A DNA stretch of 64,000 nt from Stomorhina lunata (GCA_933228675.1 OW121741.1:117154834-117218833); one strand, 5' to 3'; shown: positions 11,270 to 24,230, counted from the first letter of the stretch. Translations and numbers: made by a program. Notes: generated by a model from the letters alone, not told the origin.

Positions 11270-12932
11270 ATTAAGATGTCTTAGTCTATGCCTTAGTCTA
11301 CGTCTAAGTCTATGTCTTAGTCTATGTCTTAGTCTATGTCTTAGTCTATGTCTTAGTCTATGTCTTAGTCTATGTCTTAGTCTATGTCTTAGTCTATGTC
11401 TTAGTCTATGTCTTAGTCTATGTCTTAGTCTATGTCTTAGTCTATGTCTTAGTCTATGTCTTAGTCTATGTCTTAGTCTATGTCTTAGTCTATGTCTTAG
11501 TCTATGTCTTAGTCTATGTCTTAGTCTATGTCTTAGTCTATGTCTTAGTCTATGTCTTAGTCTATGTCTTAGTCTATGTCTTAGTCTATGTCTTAGTCTA
11601 TGTCTTAGTCTATGTCTTAGTCTATGTCTTAGTCTATGTCTTAGTCTATGTCTTAGTCTATGTCTTAGTCTATGTCTTAGTCTATGTCTTAGTCTATGTC
11701 TTAGTCTATGTCTTAGTCTATGTCTTAGTCTATGTCTTAGTCTATGTCTTAGTCTATGTCTTAGTCTATGTCTTAGTCTATGTCTTAGTCTATGTCTTAG
11801 TCTATGTCTTAGTCTATGTCTTAGTCTATGTCTTAGTCTATGTCTTAGTCTATGTCTTAGTCTATGTCTTAGTCTATGTCTTAGTCTATGTCTTAGTCTA
11901 TGTCTTAGTCTATGTCTTAGTCTATGTCTTAGTCTATGTCTTAGTCTATGTCTTAGTCTATGTCTTAGTCTATGTCTTAGTCTATGTCTTAGTCTATGTC
12001 TTAGTCTATGTCTTAGTCTATGTCTTAGTCTATGTCTTAGTCTATGTCTTAGTCTATGTCTTAGTCTATGTCTTAGTCTATGTCTTAGTCTATGTCTTAG
12101 TCTTTGTCTTAGTCTATGTCTTAGTCTATGTCTTAGTCTATGTCTTAGTCTATGTCTTAGTCTATGTCTTAGTCTATGCCTTAGTCTATGTCTTAGTCTA
12201 TGTCTTAGTCTATGTGTTAGTCTATGTCTTAGTCTATGTCTTAGTCTATGTCTTAGTCCATGTCTTAGTCTATATCTAAGTCTATGTCTTAATCTATGTT
12301 TTAGTCTATGTCTATGTCTTAGTCTATGTCTTAGTTTATGTCTTAGTCTATGTCTTAGTCTATGTCTTAGTCTATATCATAGGTTATGCCTTAGTCAATG
12401 TCTTAGTCTATGCCTTAGTCTATGTCTTAGTCTATGTCTTAGTCTATGTCTTAGTCTATGTCTTAGTCTATGTCTTAGTCTATGCGTTAGTCTATGTCTT
12501 AGTCTATGTCTTAGTCTATGTCTTAGTCTATATCTTAGTCTATGTCTTATTCTATATCTTAGTCTATGTCTTAGTCTATGTCTTAGTCTATGTCTTAGTC
12601 TATATCTTAGTCTATGTCTTAGTCTATGCCTTAGTCTATATTTTAGTCCATGTCTTTGTTTATGTCTTAGTCTATATCTTAGTTTATATCTTAGTCTATA
12701 TCTTAGTCTATGCCTTAGTCTATATCTTTGTCCATGTCTTTGTCTTAGTCTATATCTTAGTTTATATCTAAGTCTATATCTTAGTCTATATCTTAGTCTA
12801 TATCTTAGTCTATGCCTTAGTCAATGTCTTAGTCTTTGTCTTAGTCTATGTGTTAGTTTATGTGTTAGTTTATATCTTAGTCTATGTCTTAGTCTATATC
12901 TAAGTCTATGCTTTATTCTATGTCTTAGTCTG
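11270..12932 (+). repeat. 12-bp satellite array, unit TTAGTCTATGTC
   Basis: About 138 units in tandem. Roughly 11305-12100 is almost invariant, about 66 consecutive copies. The right third carries point variants (TATATC, TATGCC, TTTGTC) and a few frame-breaking indels. The homogeneous core with degraded edges is what unequal exchange or replication slippage produces. The left edge is sharp and the right edge fades at GTCTGAACATAG. Confidence 0.97.
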
Positions 12933-14090
12933 AACATAGTTTTATCTATGACAAGGCAAATTTTTCACTAAAAATTTATTCAGTTAAATTTAATTTATTT
13001 GTCAAACTTAAATTTTCACTGTAAAATTCTTAAATTTTCCTAGAAACTAAACCACCCTCGTTCATACAAATCTTTTGTAAACTGGGCATAAACTAATAGC
13101 ACTTTGCAACTGCCTTCAAACACATTTATACAATCAAGCCTCATACACACTTAAAAGTAGACGACAACGAAGAGGACATGCCAAACTAACATTAAACAAT
13201 TTTCTTTACAACACAATGTTTTCATCGCACCATCACAAGAGCAGTTAACGTCGGTCATCACTAGCTGGTGAAGGTAATACTAAACAACATCACACAACAT
13301 ACACATTCAGCAAACAATTAGAAGTTTGGGAAATGTAACAAATAATCATCAACTGCGATACACGTGTAATACAAATAAGAACTCACAGAAGGTTTTTTTT
13401 TTAAATTTGCTGTTAGTTATAAATAAAACATAAATAGTAGTTGGAAAATAAAGTGGTCTTAGTTTTTTGGTTTTTGAATAATTTTGTATATACCTTTATA
13501 CAACTGTTATAATGGAATAAGTGCCATAATATATCGATATAAACTGTTAATGGTGCAATATACTGTACACAAAACGCCTCATGAACCATAGGCATCCAAT
13601 TTTCCTATTACTTTTTTTCTGCTATTCAATAATGGCTTCAACAAAAATTTGATACCTTTTAGATATTTTAAAATCTCTTACCCAATTTATAGTCAAGTGC
13701 CATAAAAAGCTACTATATATGTAAAAATCTGCCAACAAATTAATATATTTTCTCTTGGTTACTAAAAAAGTAAACTCGAACTTATTTTCGGTTTACGGAT
13801 CTGCAGTTTTATGGTTTGTGTTACAACTTACTTGAAAATGATTGACGAATTTGAAGGATATCAGTTGAAAACAACGATATCATAAAAAGAAAGTACTTTT
13901 TAAGTGTTTTCTTAACACCTGAGTCAGTTTAAAGTGCTGACAGGATTTTCAATTTTACAATAATAAATTTTTTATTAGTTTTGTTTGAGACAATGACTTT
14001 TTGAATTGTTAAGACTTATGGTATTTATATAGAACCAAGGAAAATGTTATTTAAAATGTTTGGTAAGAAAAAAATACTTTTTGAAATAAA
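12933..14090. other. Non-repetitive spacer between satellite arrays
   Basis: No gene is supportable. The CTGGTGAAGGTAATA string near 13268 resembles a splice donor, but no convincing exon precedes it. The 60-codon ORF on the minus strand at 13413-13595 has no domain. Confidence 0.5.
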
Positions 14091-14508
14091 AGTTAGACTA
14101 AGAAAATAGACTAAGGCATTGAATAAGACATTGACTAAGACATAGACTAAGATATGGATTAAGACATAGACCAAGACATAGACTAAGACATAGGCTAAGA
14201 CATGGACTAAGACATAGACAAAGACATAGACTAAGACATAGACTAAGACATAGACTAAGACATAGACTTAAACATATACTAAAACATAGACTAAGACATA
14301 GACTAAGACATAGACTAAGACATAGACTAAGACATAGACTAAGACATAGACTAAGACTTAGACTAAGATATAGACTAAGACATAGACTAAGACATAGACT
14401 AAGACATAGAGTAAGACATAGACTAAGACATAGACTAAGACATAGACTAAGACATAGACTAAGACATAGACTAAGACATAGACTAGGACATAGACTAAGA
14501 CATAGAAT
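14091..14508 (-). repeat. 12-bp satellite array, inverted (GACTAAGACATA)
   Basis: About 35 units of the reverse complement of the 11.3-12.9 kb satellite. The left edge is degenerate (AGAAAATAGACTAAGGCATT), the middle is more regular, and the end is abrupt at AGAATAATTAGAATAATAA. Confidence 0.95.
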
Positions 14509-15559
14509 AATTAGAATAATAATTATAGAAATTATTCGTTGTCGCGATTGGATTACGAATCCAGGCTATTTTACCCTATGATGTTTTGTTCACATGCTAA
14601 CCAAATAAGCGACAATACCCAAAGGGACCATTTATAAGACACACGTGTTGTCTGCTTCGTCATCAGCAACCTTCTTCAAAGTCAGTGCATTTTTGGCAGA
14701 CAATTGCTTGTCGTTGATATAAAAGATAAATTAATATTAGCTTTTGTTGTACTTTTGAAAACATTTTTTTTAATATGAAATATTTCTTTTAATGTTAAAA
14801 AAAAATTTAAAATATAAAATTTTCTTAAAACACTTCAATCCTTAATCATTAAAAATGTTTTTAGTTTTTAATTTTTTAATTTTTAAAAATTTTGTTAAGC
14901 TAATATTAAAATAAGGGAAAACGAAGTGTTCTCTTTTTAATATATTATCGGCCTTTAAACAAAGCCTTTTAAAAAAACTATTTAAACCTGCCTCGTTTTA
15001 CCACACAGTAAAATGAAAACTTTTGTCCATACTTTTCTTTAAGAACATGTGATGTCAAATATGAAATAAATAGATGAAAAATAAATATATATTTGTATTT
15101 ATATAAATAATTCACATGTCACTGTCGAAATAAAGACAGAAAAAATCTCTTAATAAAACACCTACACGTTTTTTTATATATAGAAACGTGTTTGTATTAA
15201 AAATGTTTTCATTGACTTCATTTTTTTGCTCGCAAGGACCAAAAGCTTAGTAACTGTAGTAACATTCATATGTGAGTATGAGTTGTAAGGGAATTTCTTA
15301 TCAGTCTATAATATATGGTCATGTATTTGTGTAGAATATTAAGCATTTTGCTTTGCACATGACTATTAGAATAATCATCACATAGGGGGATCTCGGTTTT
15401 TGGAGTTCAGAGTGTGTCAAAATATCGAGGGTTGCTTGATAGTCTAAGCTAGAATCATAAATCATGTTTAGATTAAGATATGGGCTAAGAGATAACATAA
15501 GATACATATATGCAAACAAACAGACTCATACATAAACTAAAATATAATTTAGAATATAT
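14509..15559. other. Non-repetitive AT-rich spacer
   Basis: No gene seen. Degenerate satellite-like words (GATTAAGATATGGGCTAAGA near 15471) appear in the last 100 bp and lead into the next array. The 66-codon minus-strand ORF at 15319-15519 is unsupported. Confidence 0.5.
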
Positions 15560-16612
15560 AGAAGAAGGACTAAGATATGATTAAGACTAATTCGTAGACT
15601 CAGATAAATGCTAAGATATAAACAAAGACATTGACTAAGACGTAGACTAAGACATAGACTAAGACATAGACTAAGACATAGACTAAGACATAGACTAAGA
15701 CATAGACTAAGACATAGACTAAGACATAGACTAAGACATAGACTAAGACATAGACTAAGACATAGACTAAGACATAGACTAAGACATAGACTAAGACATA
15801 GACTAAGACATAGACTAAGACATAGAGTAAGACATAGACTAAGACATAGACTAAGACATAGACTAAGACATAGACTAAGACATAGACTAAGACATAGACT
15901 AAGACATAGACTAAGACATAGGCTAAGACATAGACTAAGACATAGACTTAGGCATAGGCTTAGACATATTCTAAGACATGGACTAAGATATAGACTAAGA
16001 CAAAGACTAAGACATAGACTAAGATATAGACTAAGACATAGACTAAGACATAGACTAAGACATATACTAAGACATAGACTAAGACATAGACTAAGTCATA
16101 TACTAAGACATAGACTAAGACATAGACTAAGACATAGACTAAGACATAGACTAAGACATAGACTAAGACATAGACTAAGACATAGACTAAGACATAGGCT
16201 AAGACATAGACTAAGACATAGACTTAGGCATAGGCTTAGACATATTCTAAGACATGGACTAAGATATAGACTAAGACAAAGACTAAGACATAGACTAAGA
16301 TATAGACTAAGACATAGACTAAGACATAGACTGATACATAGACTAAGACATAGACTAAGACATAGACTAAGACATAGACGAAGACATAGACTAAGACATA
16401 GACTAAGACATAGACTAAGACATAGACTAAGACATAGACTAAGACATAGACTAAGACATAGACTAAGACATAGATTAAGACATAGACTAAGACATAGACT
16501 AAAACATAGACTAAGACATAGACTAAGACATGGACTAAGACATAGACTAAGACATAGACTAAGACATAGACTGAGACATAGACTAAGACATAAACTTAGC
16601 CATAGACTAAGA
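15560..16612 (-). repeat. 12-bp satellite array, inverted, with 276-bp higher-order repeat
   Basis: About 85 units of GACTAAGACATA. A string of variant units (GGCATAGGCTTAGACATATT and following) occurs at 15951 and again at 16227, exactly 276 bp or 23 units apart. A block of 23 units has therefore been duplicated. The right edge is sharp at GACATCAAATTTTTGAG. Confidence 0.97.
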
Positions 16613-17839
16613 CATCAAATTTTTGAGAGTAATTTTTTATAAAATTTTTGTTTATATAATGATTTTTGAATAAAAATTTTTCTCTAGATATAAATATTAT
16701 TTCGGGCTGTAGTACAAGAAAGTATAATGTATAGCTTTATATAGGAAAATCCTTGACTCAATATAAAATGATTACCTTTTTGGACATTCGGCCCTCGTAT
16801 ATTAGATACAGACTTTACCTCCTCAATAAATACATGTAAGTTTAACCAGAACAACAAAAAAAACCCCTGACAATATGAATGACGATGTGAATTCTAGATG
16901 TACAAGTAAATAATGATGATGTTGTTTTAAATATGTGGTGGTCATACCATTAATTTGCTCTGACCACATGTAGAGAAACACAGCAGGAATGTTTTACAAA
17001 AGTAAAACATTGAATAATACAAAACCCAGATAAAAGAAAAGTTCAATTTATCCTTAAATATTCAAACATACAACAGGACCATTGCTTCCTCAACTCCCAC
17101 GGCTCTTTCCTTACAATTCAATAAACTTTAAGTTAAACATCAAAAGTTTTTAAATAAAGCCAATTTAAAATGTTCAGGCCAATAAAAACGACAGACAAAT
17201 GGGTTTTTGCAAAAATGCAAAAAAACTAAATAGTTTAAGACCAACGAGGGAAAAAACTTTGTAAATTGAACAATGGATTATTGAAATTTCTTATCCTTCT
17301 TTTGTAAATCATCAATTTTTTGGGTTTTTTACATATTTTACATTCCTGAATTTCTTTTTGCTAATGTTTGCATTAATTTGGACAAAAAAAGTAAATGTAT
17401 CTGGAGTTATCTACACCCTTTCCCAAATTCTTTTTTTCAGTGCTACAAAAAAATGTGAAAAATTCCTTCTTGGTCAAAGGTTATTGACAGTATACCATAA
17501 ATCCTATTTGAGATCAAACAAAAAAGTAACGTAATTTATAGCATACTTCTCGGGATTACTGACACCAAACTTTTGCACTTGTTGTTATCATTAGGATGTG
17601 GTAACAACAACTGAATCTCTAGTTAAAGAATCATTTACATGTAACGGAATTTTATGTAACTGTATTAGGGCATGCGCTTCGGCTGATAGGATTTGTGCTC
17701 TTCTTGAGGCACAAAACTATAAGAGAGAAGTATGCAGTATCTGGTAAATGAAACAGAGGAATATTGCGGAAATGAAAAATTTTATTAACAGAGGCTACCA
17801 GAGTCGTGTGATTTAAAGGATACAATTTTATGTGTTCGT
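16613..17839. other. Non-repetitive spacer
   Basis: No gene, RNA gene or clear transposon is seen. Text near 17460-17850 is less A/T-rich and may be old transposon sequence, but I cannot assign it. Confidence 0.45.
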
Positions 17840-17949
17840 ATTAATGAAGTAGATTAAAGTGTTGGCTCATTCAAATATTAGACATTAGACATACACGTGA
17901 CTAAAACGTGGGCTGATACAAAGACAAAGCCATATACTAAGACATTTAT
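17840..17949 (+). repeat. 110-bp direct repeat, left copy
   Basis: ATTAATGAAGTAGATTAA through AAGCCATATACTAAGACATTTAT recurs at 19253-19363 with a handful of changes. Its right half contains diverged 12-mer satellite words (GACTAA, AAGACA, ACTAAGACA). The two copies bracket the 1.3-kb element between them. Confidence 0.9.
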
Positions 17950-19252
17950 AGAATGGCTATCTCGAAAACGGCCCTAACGATTTTGATAAAATTTGGACAG
18001 TGGGTATCTTTATAATAGGTATATAAACGTAATTAAAATTACGTTTTAAGCAGCTATAAAAATAAGTGGACAGGTGTTTGGTACTTTTTTGAAACTATGT
18101 CCGATAGGGGGTAAAAGAGGGTGAAAATAGTTTTTTTGGTACTTTTTTAACCCACTCTTATATTTTAAACTAAAGAATATAGAAAGAACTTTGTACTGCA
18201 CTCAATAGATGTAAAAGAAGCACGTATTTGGTACTTTTTCGATTTGGGGGCCAAAATAGGTAAAACAGGGACAAAATGATAACTTAACATCTCAAAAATT
18301 AATATGAATAGGAACATTATGTTAACTGCGTTTTAATAAAATGTACCGAATTCAATTGGTACCAAAGAAGTACTAAATATGCATATGGAACTTTTTGAAA
18401 TTAGGGGATAAAAAGGGTAAAAATTTAGTAATGTTATACCTATTAAACAAATGAATGTTTGTCTGTATGTATGTTCTTTATAGAATAGTAAATTGTGAAT
18501 TTAGCGAAGTTGTTGGGGATTAGCCGGCGAAGCTTTCTAAGTTGATAATACTGATTTCCGACAGATGGTGCCAATGAAAATTACTAAAAATTAATTAAAT
18601 CGTAAACTGAAACTTACTCAAAATCAATTTAATCGTAAGCTGTACATTTAATCATGCTACAATTTTTAGAAAAGTTGTTGCACATGAGCCGACGAGGGCT
18701 TCTTAGTTGGTATGAAGAAATTTCGATAGGTGGCGCCACTGATATTTACTCGAAGTCAATTTAATCGTAAGCTGTACATTTAGTCACCACAGCAAATTAC
18801 TCAAAGTGAATTAAATCGTAAACTGTGCATTTGACCATATTATAATCATAAGCAAAGTTATTGCGCATAAGCAGACAAAGGTTTCTTAGTTGGTATGAAC
18901 AATTTCAGGTGGCGCCACTGAAAACTACTCAAAGTGAATTAAATCGTAAACTATTGCATTTGATCAGACTATAATCTTTAGCAAAGTTTTTGCGCAAGAG
19001 TCGATGGAGGTTTCCGTTGGTATGAGCAATATCCAAAATTATTCAAATGAGTTAAACTGTAAACTATGCAAACTATGTGTTGGTCGGACAAAATAAATAA
19101 TATAATTTAAAATTTACTGAATATTTGTACAATGTCTTTCCTCTAAATTTATTTTAGTACTTTATAAAATAAAATATATAAAACTTTTAAATTTGCCTCA
19201 AAATGCTTATCATAAAGCTCCGAGCAGGGCTCGGTCATCCAGGTACTTTATT
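17950..19252 (+). mobile_element. Unclassified non-coding repetitive element with internal tandem units
   Basis: The left part has the phrase CTATCTCGAAAACGGCCCTA followed by ACGATTTTGATAAAATTTGG, a text style common in non-autonomous fly transposons. From about 18508 there are four degenerate units spaced about 130-180 bp apart (starts near 18508, 18674, 18857 and 18986). They share GTTGTTGCxCATGAGCCGA-like text, a GGTGGCGCCACTG palindrome and AATTAAATCGTAAACTG. The right end carries the hairpin CCGAGC-AGG-GCTCGG near 19220-19234. No ORF of useful length. The class is unknown; the terminal hairpin would suit a Helitron-like element. Confidence 0.5.
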
Positions 19253-19363
19253 ATTAATGAAGTAGATTAATGTGTTGGCTCATTCAAAAATTAGACATTA
19301 GACATACACGTAGACTAAGACATGGGCTGATACTAAGACAAAGCCATATACTAAGACATTTAT
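19253..19363 (+). repeat. 110-bp direct repeat, right copy
   Basis: Matches 17840-17949 over its whole length with small differences, for example TGTGTTGG for AGTGTTGG and AGACTAAGACATGGG for GACTAAAACGTGGG. It is far too long for a normal target-site duplication. Confidence 0.9.
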
Positions 19364-20059
19364 TATAATATATACTAAAACATACATATTCTAAAGCATA
19401 CCATAGAAATAAGGCAACAAATTGGTAAGCTTTTCTTAATTCTTAAAAGGTCTGATATGGACTGACTCTCATAATATTAGGGGATTTAATTTTATTAAAA
19501 TCGTATCTTTGTTTTAAATGTTGTTTAACATTTATTTCTATTTAGATTATCTGCAATATAACAAATTGATTTTTAATATTTGTTATATATTTTAAATAAA
19601 TAAATCACACGTCAGTTTATTTAGTTTGTAAACAAATAAGCAAAATTCCAAGCAATTTAAAAGCAGAACATATTTTATTCACAATGGCAGGAAAAACGAA
19701 CCAAGTCGGAAATTATCATTCAACATTTTCAAACTAAAATCTGATAATAGCACATAAATATTAATAAAGAGAGATAAATAATGTACATACTGAAAAATAA
19801 TTTTCCTTAAAAAAAAATTGTTCTGTATATAAAGAAGTCATAAATCGAATAAATCAATTTGCATCCCCACTTTCCATACAATTCTTGTATTTTAATTGAA
19901 ATGAATAACAATTAGGAAAACCACGAAAATTAAACAAAAATTAAATGAAATAAAAATTTTTGGCAGCTTATCAATTAAATTGAAAAACAATTAGAGAAAC
20001 ATTTTTATTTATTCAGCTGCTCTATAGTGACAAGCATATGATGAAGGGTAATGCCAAAC
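19364..20059. other. Non-repetitive AT-rich spacer
   Basis: Nothing recognisable as a gene or element. Composition is like other unique blocks in the window. Confidence 0.45.
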
Positions 20060-21581
20060 TAAAAAGAACAATTTCAACCTATCAAAAATCTCTGTAGAAA
20101 ATTGTTTGAAAATTTAAAATTCTTTTTTACTTAATTCTACAGGAAATACTTTTTATTTCTACTTTTTTATAGGAAATTAAAAACAAAAAAAAAAAATACA
20201 AATTATATAGAAAATTTTTAACATTTCAAAATCTTAGCAGAAACTAAAAAAATATACTCTTAAGAAATTTTGCAAAAATTTGTTATCTTTATAGGAAAAT
20301 TTTCAAAATATTTTAACTCTTTAAACAAATTTTCAAAATTTCTTATTTTTATAAAAAATTTTTTAAAATGTGTCAAAAATTAAAATTTTTAAATTTATCA
20401 AAAATCTATAAGAAATCCTTTAAAATTTTTTTAACTTTATAAGAAATTTTTTAAAACTTTTTATTTTTATAAAAAAAAATTTCAAAAATTTCTTAATTTT
20501 ATAAGAAAATTTTCAAAAGTTTCTTATTTCTATAAAAAAATTTTGCAAATTTTTTAATTTCTTTCAACAAAATTTCTTATTTTTATAAAAAAGTTTTAAA
20601 AAATTTCATATTTTTATAGAAAATTTTTTAAATATATCTTATTCTTATAAAATTTTTTTATTTTTTTGTAGGAAATTTTTCAAAATTTTCGTATTTTTAT
20701 ATAAAAATGTATTTAAAAAAAATTATTCTTATAAGAACTTATTCAAAAATTTCTTATTATTATAAGAAAATTTTTCAAAAACTTCTTAGAAATTTTTAAA
20801 AAGTTTCTTATTTCTATAGGAAACTTTTCAAAAATTTCTTATTTTTATATAAAAATGTATTTAAAAAAAATTATTCTTATAAGAACTTATTCAAAAATTT
20901 CTTATTATTATAAGAAAATTTTTCAAAAACTTCTTATTTTTATAACAAATTTTTGAAAAAATTCTTATTTGTATAAGAAATTTTTCAAAAATATCCTACT
21001 TTTATAAGAAATTTTTCAAAATTTTTTTATTTTTATAAGAAATTTTTCAAAAATTTCTTATTTTTATAAGAAATTTTCCAAAAATGTCTTATTTTTATAA
21101 GAAATTTAAAAAAAAAATTTCTTATTTTTATAGGAAAATTTTCAAAAATTTCTTATTTTTATAAGAAATTTTCTAAAAATTCCATTTTTTTCTAAGAAAT
21201 ATTTTAAAAATTTCTAATTTTTGTAAGAAATTAATTAAAGGTTTCATTTTTTGTAGGAAATTTTTTTAAAATTAGTTATTTTTTTAGGAAATTTTGTGAA
21301 ATTTTTTTTTTTATTGGAATTAAAAAAAAAATTAATTTTATATAAAAATTTTATATTTTTATAGAGAATTTTAAAAAAATTTCTTATTTTTATAGTAAAT
21401 TTTTCAAAAATTTCTAATTTTTAAAGAAAATTTTTTACAAATTTCTAATTTTTATAGGAAATTTCTTATTTTATAGGAAATTTTTCAAAAAATTCTTATT
21501 TTTGAATTAAACTTTTTAAAATTTTTTATAACAAATTTTTAAAAAATTATTTTTATGAAAAATTTTTCAAACACTTCTTAT
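20060..21581 (+). repeat. 31-bp AT-rich satellite, left part (array R3)
   Basis: The unit contains ATAAGAAATTTTTCAAAAA followed by TTTCTTATTTTT. Phase markers at 21004, 21035 and 21066 show a 31-bp period. Units degrade toward the left edge. A segment of about 135 bp (ATATAAAAATGTATTT and following) is duplicated near 20697 and 20846. The array is interrupted at 21582 by a mini-me-like insertion and resumes at 24231. Confidence 0.92.
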
Positions 21582-21716
21582 TATACCCTTCACCAATAGG
21601 TGAAAGGGTATTATAAGTTTGTGATTCCGTTTGTATTTTTTTTTTATTAGTGATCGTAGACCCCATAAAAATTATACCGATCGACTCAGAATCGGGAGGA
21701 GAATCGATAAATCGAT

Positions 21717-21720
21717 GTCC

Positions 21721-21766
<46 letters not shown>

Positions 21767-21778
21767 CTGTCTGTCTGT
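21717..21778 (+). repeat. (GTCT)n microsatellite
   Basis: About 15 GTCT/GTCC units, the GTCY core of the left part of insertion C. Confidence 0.9.
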
Positions 21779-22544
21779 TGAAATCAAGTTTCTGAAGCCC
21801 CTGGAGGATGGACTTACATAAATTATATATCAGATTTTAGGAAGTTCTCCCGCAATGAACGCTATTAAATTTCATTAAAATCGGTTTATAAACACCGAAA
21901 ATATCGAAAAAATACCAAAAATTAGACGAAAATTTGAAAATTTTTGATTGAAACACACTTTTAAATAACAAGAGAAAAAAGATACTCCTGGTGTACATGT
22001 GATAATATGTTATATATCAGATTGTAGAAAATATTTTTCCAAAGCACTCTGTAAAATTTTATCAAAATCGGTCCATAAACAACTGAGATATTACCAAAAC
22101 ACTCAATTTAATGTATCGCAAATTGCCCAAAGTACACATTAGAGAATGTTTGTTGAAAAAATTAAATGCAGAAATAGGAAAAACTATCCTCCTTTAGTAC
22201 GGACCTACATAAATTTTATATCAGATTTAAGGAAATTCCCTCACCAAGCACGTTATTAAATTTTATCAAAAGCGGTCTATAAACAATTGAGATATCGCCA
22301 TAACACTACATTTGATGTACAGCAAATTGCCCAAAGTACGTGTCTAAGAAATTTTGTTTACATTTTGTAAGTATTGTTTCAGCAATATCTCAGGTGTTTA
22401 TGGACCGATTGTGATGAAATTTGACATCGTTCTTTATGGGAGGATTTTCTAAAATCTGATATATATACTCCAAAAATCTGATTATGAATACCATTCAAAT
22501 TGTACCGATCAACTCAGAATCGGCACAAGAATCGATTTCGCGAC

Positions 22545-22660
22545 CTCCGTCCGTCCGTCTGTTTGTTTGCCCGTCCGTCTGTTTGTTTGCCCGTCCGTCC
22601 GTCTGTTTGTTTATCCGTCCGTCTACATGTCCGTCCGTCTACCTGTCTGTCCTTTTTTCT
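22545..22660 (+). repeat. GTCY-rich compound microsatellite
   Basis: GTCC, GTCT, GTTT and GCCC tetramers intermix in a dodecamer-like pattern (GTCCGTCTGTTTGTTTGCCC repeated). It is the GTCY core of the second part of insertion C. Confidence 0.85.
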
Positions 22661-24230
22661 GTTGTAGTCAAGTTTTTGGAGCTCCTGTTTTGTCGATATC
22701 TCAGATGTTTATTTTGATGAAGTTTAATAGCGTCCTTCGCAGGGGATTATCTAAATCCTGATGCATTCTGTAATTTGTGGTAGATATAATTTAGCGTTTA
22801 AGCGATGGTGTTTTGATCGACAATGTTGAAATTCAGGGTGGGACAATTCAGGAGCTCCACAAATCTGGTTTTAGCAGACAGGCACACTGCATTTATCTTA
22901 ATTTTGTGTCTGACTTTTGAACATTATGATAACATTTGAGAATGTATTATATATTATATATTTTTGTACTTCCTAGGAAGTACAAAAATGCAGCTAATTA
23001 CATGATATCCGTTCAAAACCTACATATGTATGTAAGTATCTCACATATCAACAAAAATTTAAATTTTTTAATTACAATTGGGAGAAATCCGTTCACGTTT
23101 GACAATTGATCCCGTATAACTTCGCCTAAGGCAATCTCTTAGTAGCTAATAAATGACAAATTTTAATAGATACGATGATGACATCTAGTATAAAGACGTT
23201 GTACAATATTGATATTCAGGACAATAGCGCCTAAAATAAACTTTCTAGAGGGACAACATTTGACAAAAGTATTTCTGATCTCTTGAAAAGTTCGATATTG
23301 AAAATGGGCGAGCTCTATTCACATTTAGTGAAATCTCCCATATAAACCCGACCGGGAATCGATTTAATGCTGATAAATCAAATCACATTAAAATTGCACA
23401 AAGAACTAGAGCAAAACTTTCCAAACATCCATCGGACAGATCGAAAGAACTATACATCCCAAATATTATTGATGAAGTGTTCATTTTAATTAATTAACTA
23501 ACTTCAAATTAATAAGTAAACTTTTCCGACAAAGCTGATAACCATCCATTCAAAAGCTATATATTTCACGTATGTATCTAAAACTAAGAGTGTATACCCT
23601 ATAATTTTAAGGCTTGTATACATTAACAATCATTGTTAAAGCTTTGACCTAAATCAGTCCGCTAACTTCAGAGTTTTACATAACTAATCAAGAACTTTTA
23701 CCAGTTGGATAATTCGTACGAATTAAAGTGCACAACCCTCACTGGGCACAGCGTTTTTGGGTTGCATGTCAGAATACTTAAACTTCATCAAATCGATGTG
23801 CTATTGCAAATCTAAGGGCATCTACATTTTGAAGCATCTTTTCTGCATGGTTTATCTGGTCTATCGAACTTTATTAAATGTTCGTAAAATATGTGTTTAT
23901 TTTATTTCGAAGCTACTGGCTGGCTTAAATATGCATTCTCTACTTGTAGTCTAGTAATCATTATCTTTCACAAAGGGACCACTTTAGAAACCAAGTGAAG
24001 CTTCCCTAGACATTAGCCACCTGCCCAACCTAACCTTTGGGTGCATAACTATTCTAGATGATGACGCCACCGAAAAGGTTTTCGTTTTCCGATTTTTAAT
24101 TTTAAAGACTCTTTGCATATAATACTAGTATAACCAAATATTGCTACGAATTACATTAAGTACTTTTGGAACACCATTGGTGAAGGGTATCCAAGATTCG
24201 GCAAAGCCGAATATACCACTCTTACTTGTT

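Larger units (their letters stand above)
21582..24230 (+). mobile_element. mini-me/DINE-1-like insertion C, probably composite
   Basis: It starts TATACCCTTCACCAATAGG. It ends with GGTGAAGGGTATCC, the perfect hairpin ATTCGGC-AAA-GCCGAAT at 24196-24212, then ACCACTCTTACTTGT. Two separate GTCY cores (21717-21778 and 22545-22660), each preceded by an ACCGATC.ACTCAGAATCGG phrase, indicate two elements nested or fused. Satellite R3 runs up to both edges, so the insertion point lies within a satellite unit. No protein is encoded; the ORFs at 22484-22761 simply read the GTCC/GTCT repeat. ACTTGT termini and the subterminal hairpin recur in elements B and E. Confidence 0.75.

Noticed and set aside
13262..13280. 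CTGGTGAAGGTAATA as an exon-donor junction
   Set aside because: No open coding stretch or start codon in good context precedes it, and the donor is weaker than consensus.
17840..19363. 110-bp direct repeats as a target-site duplication
   Set aside because: Known target duplications are about 2-20 bp; 110 bp needs another explanation, so it is reported as a puzzle instead.
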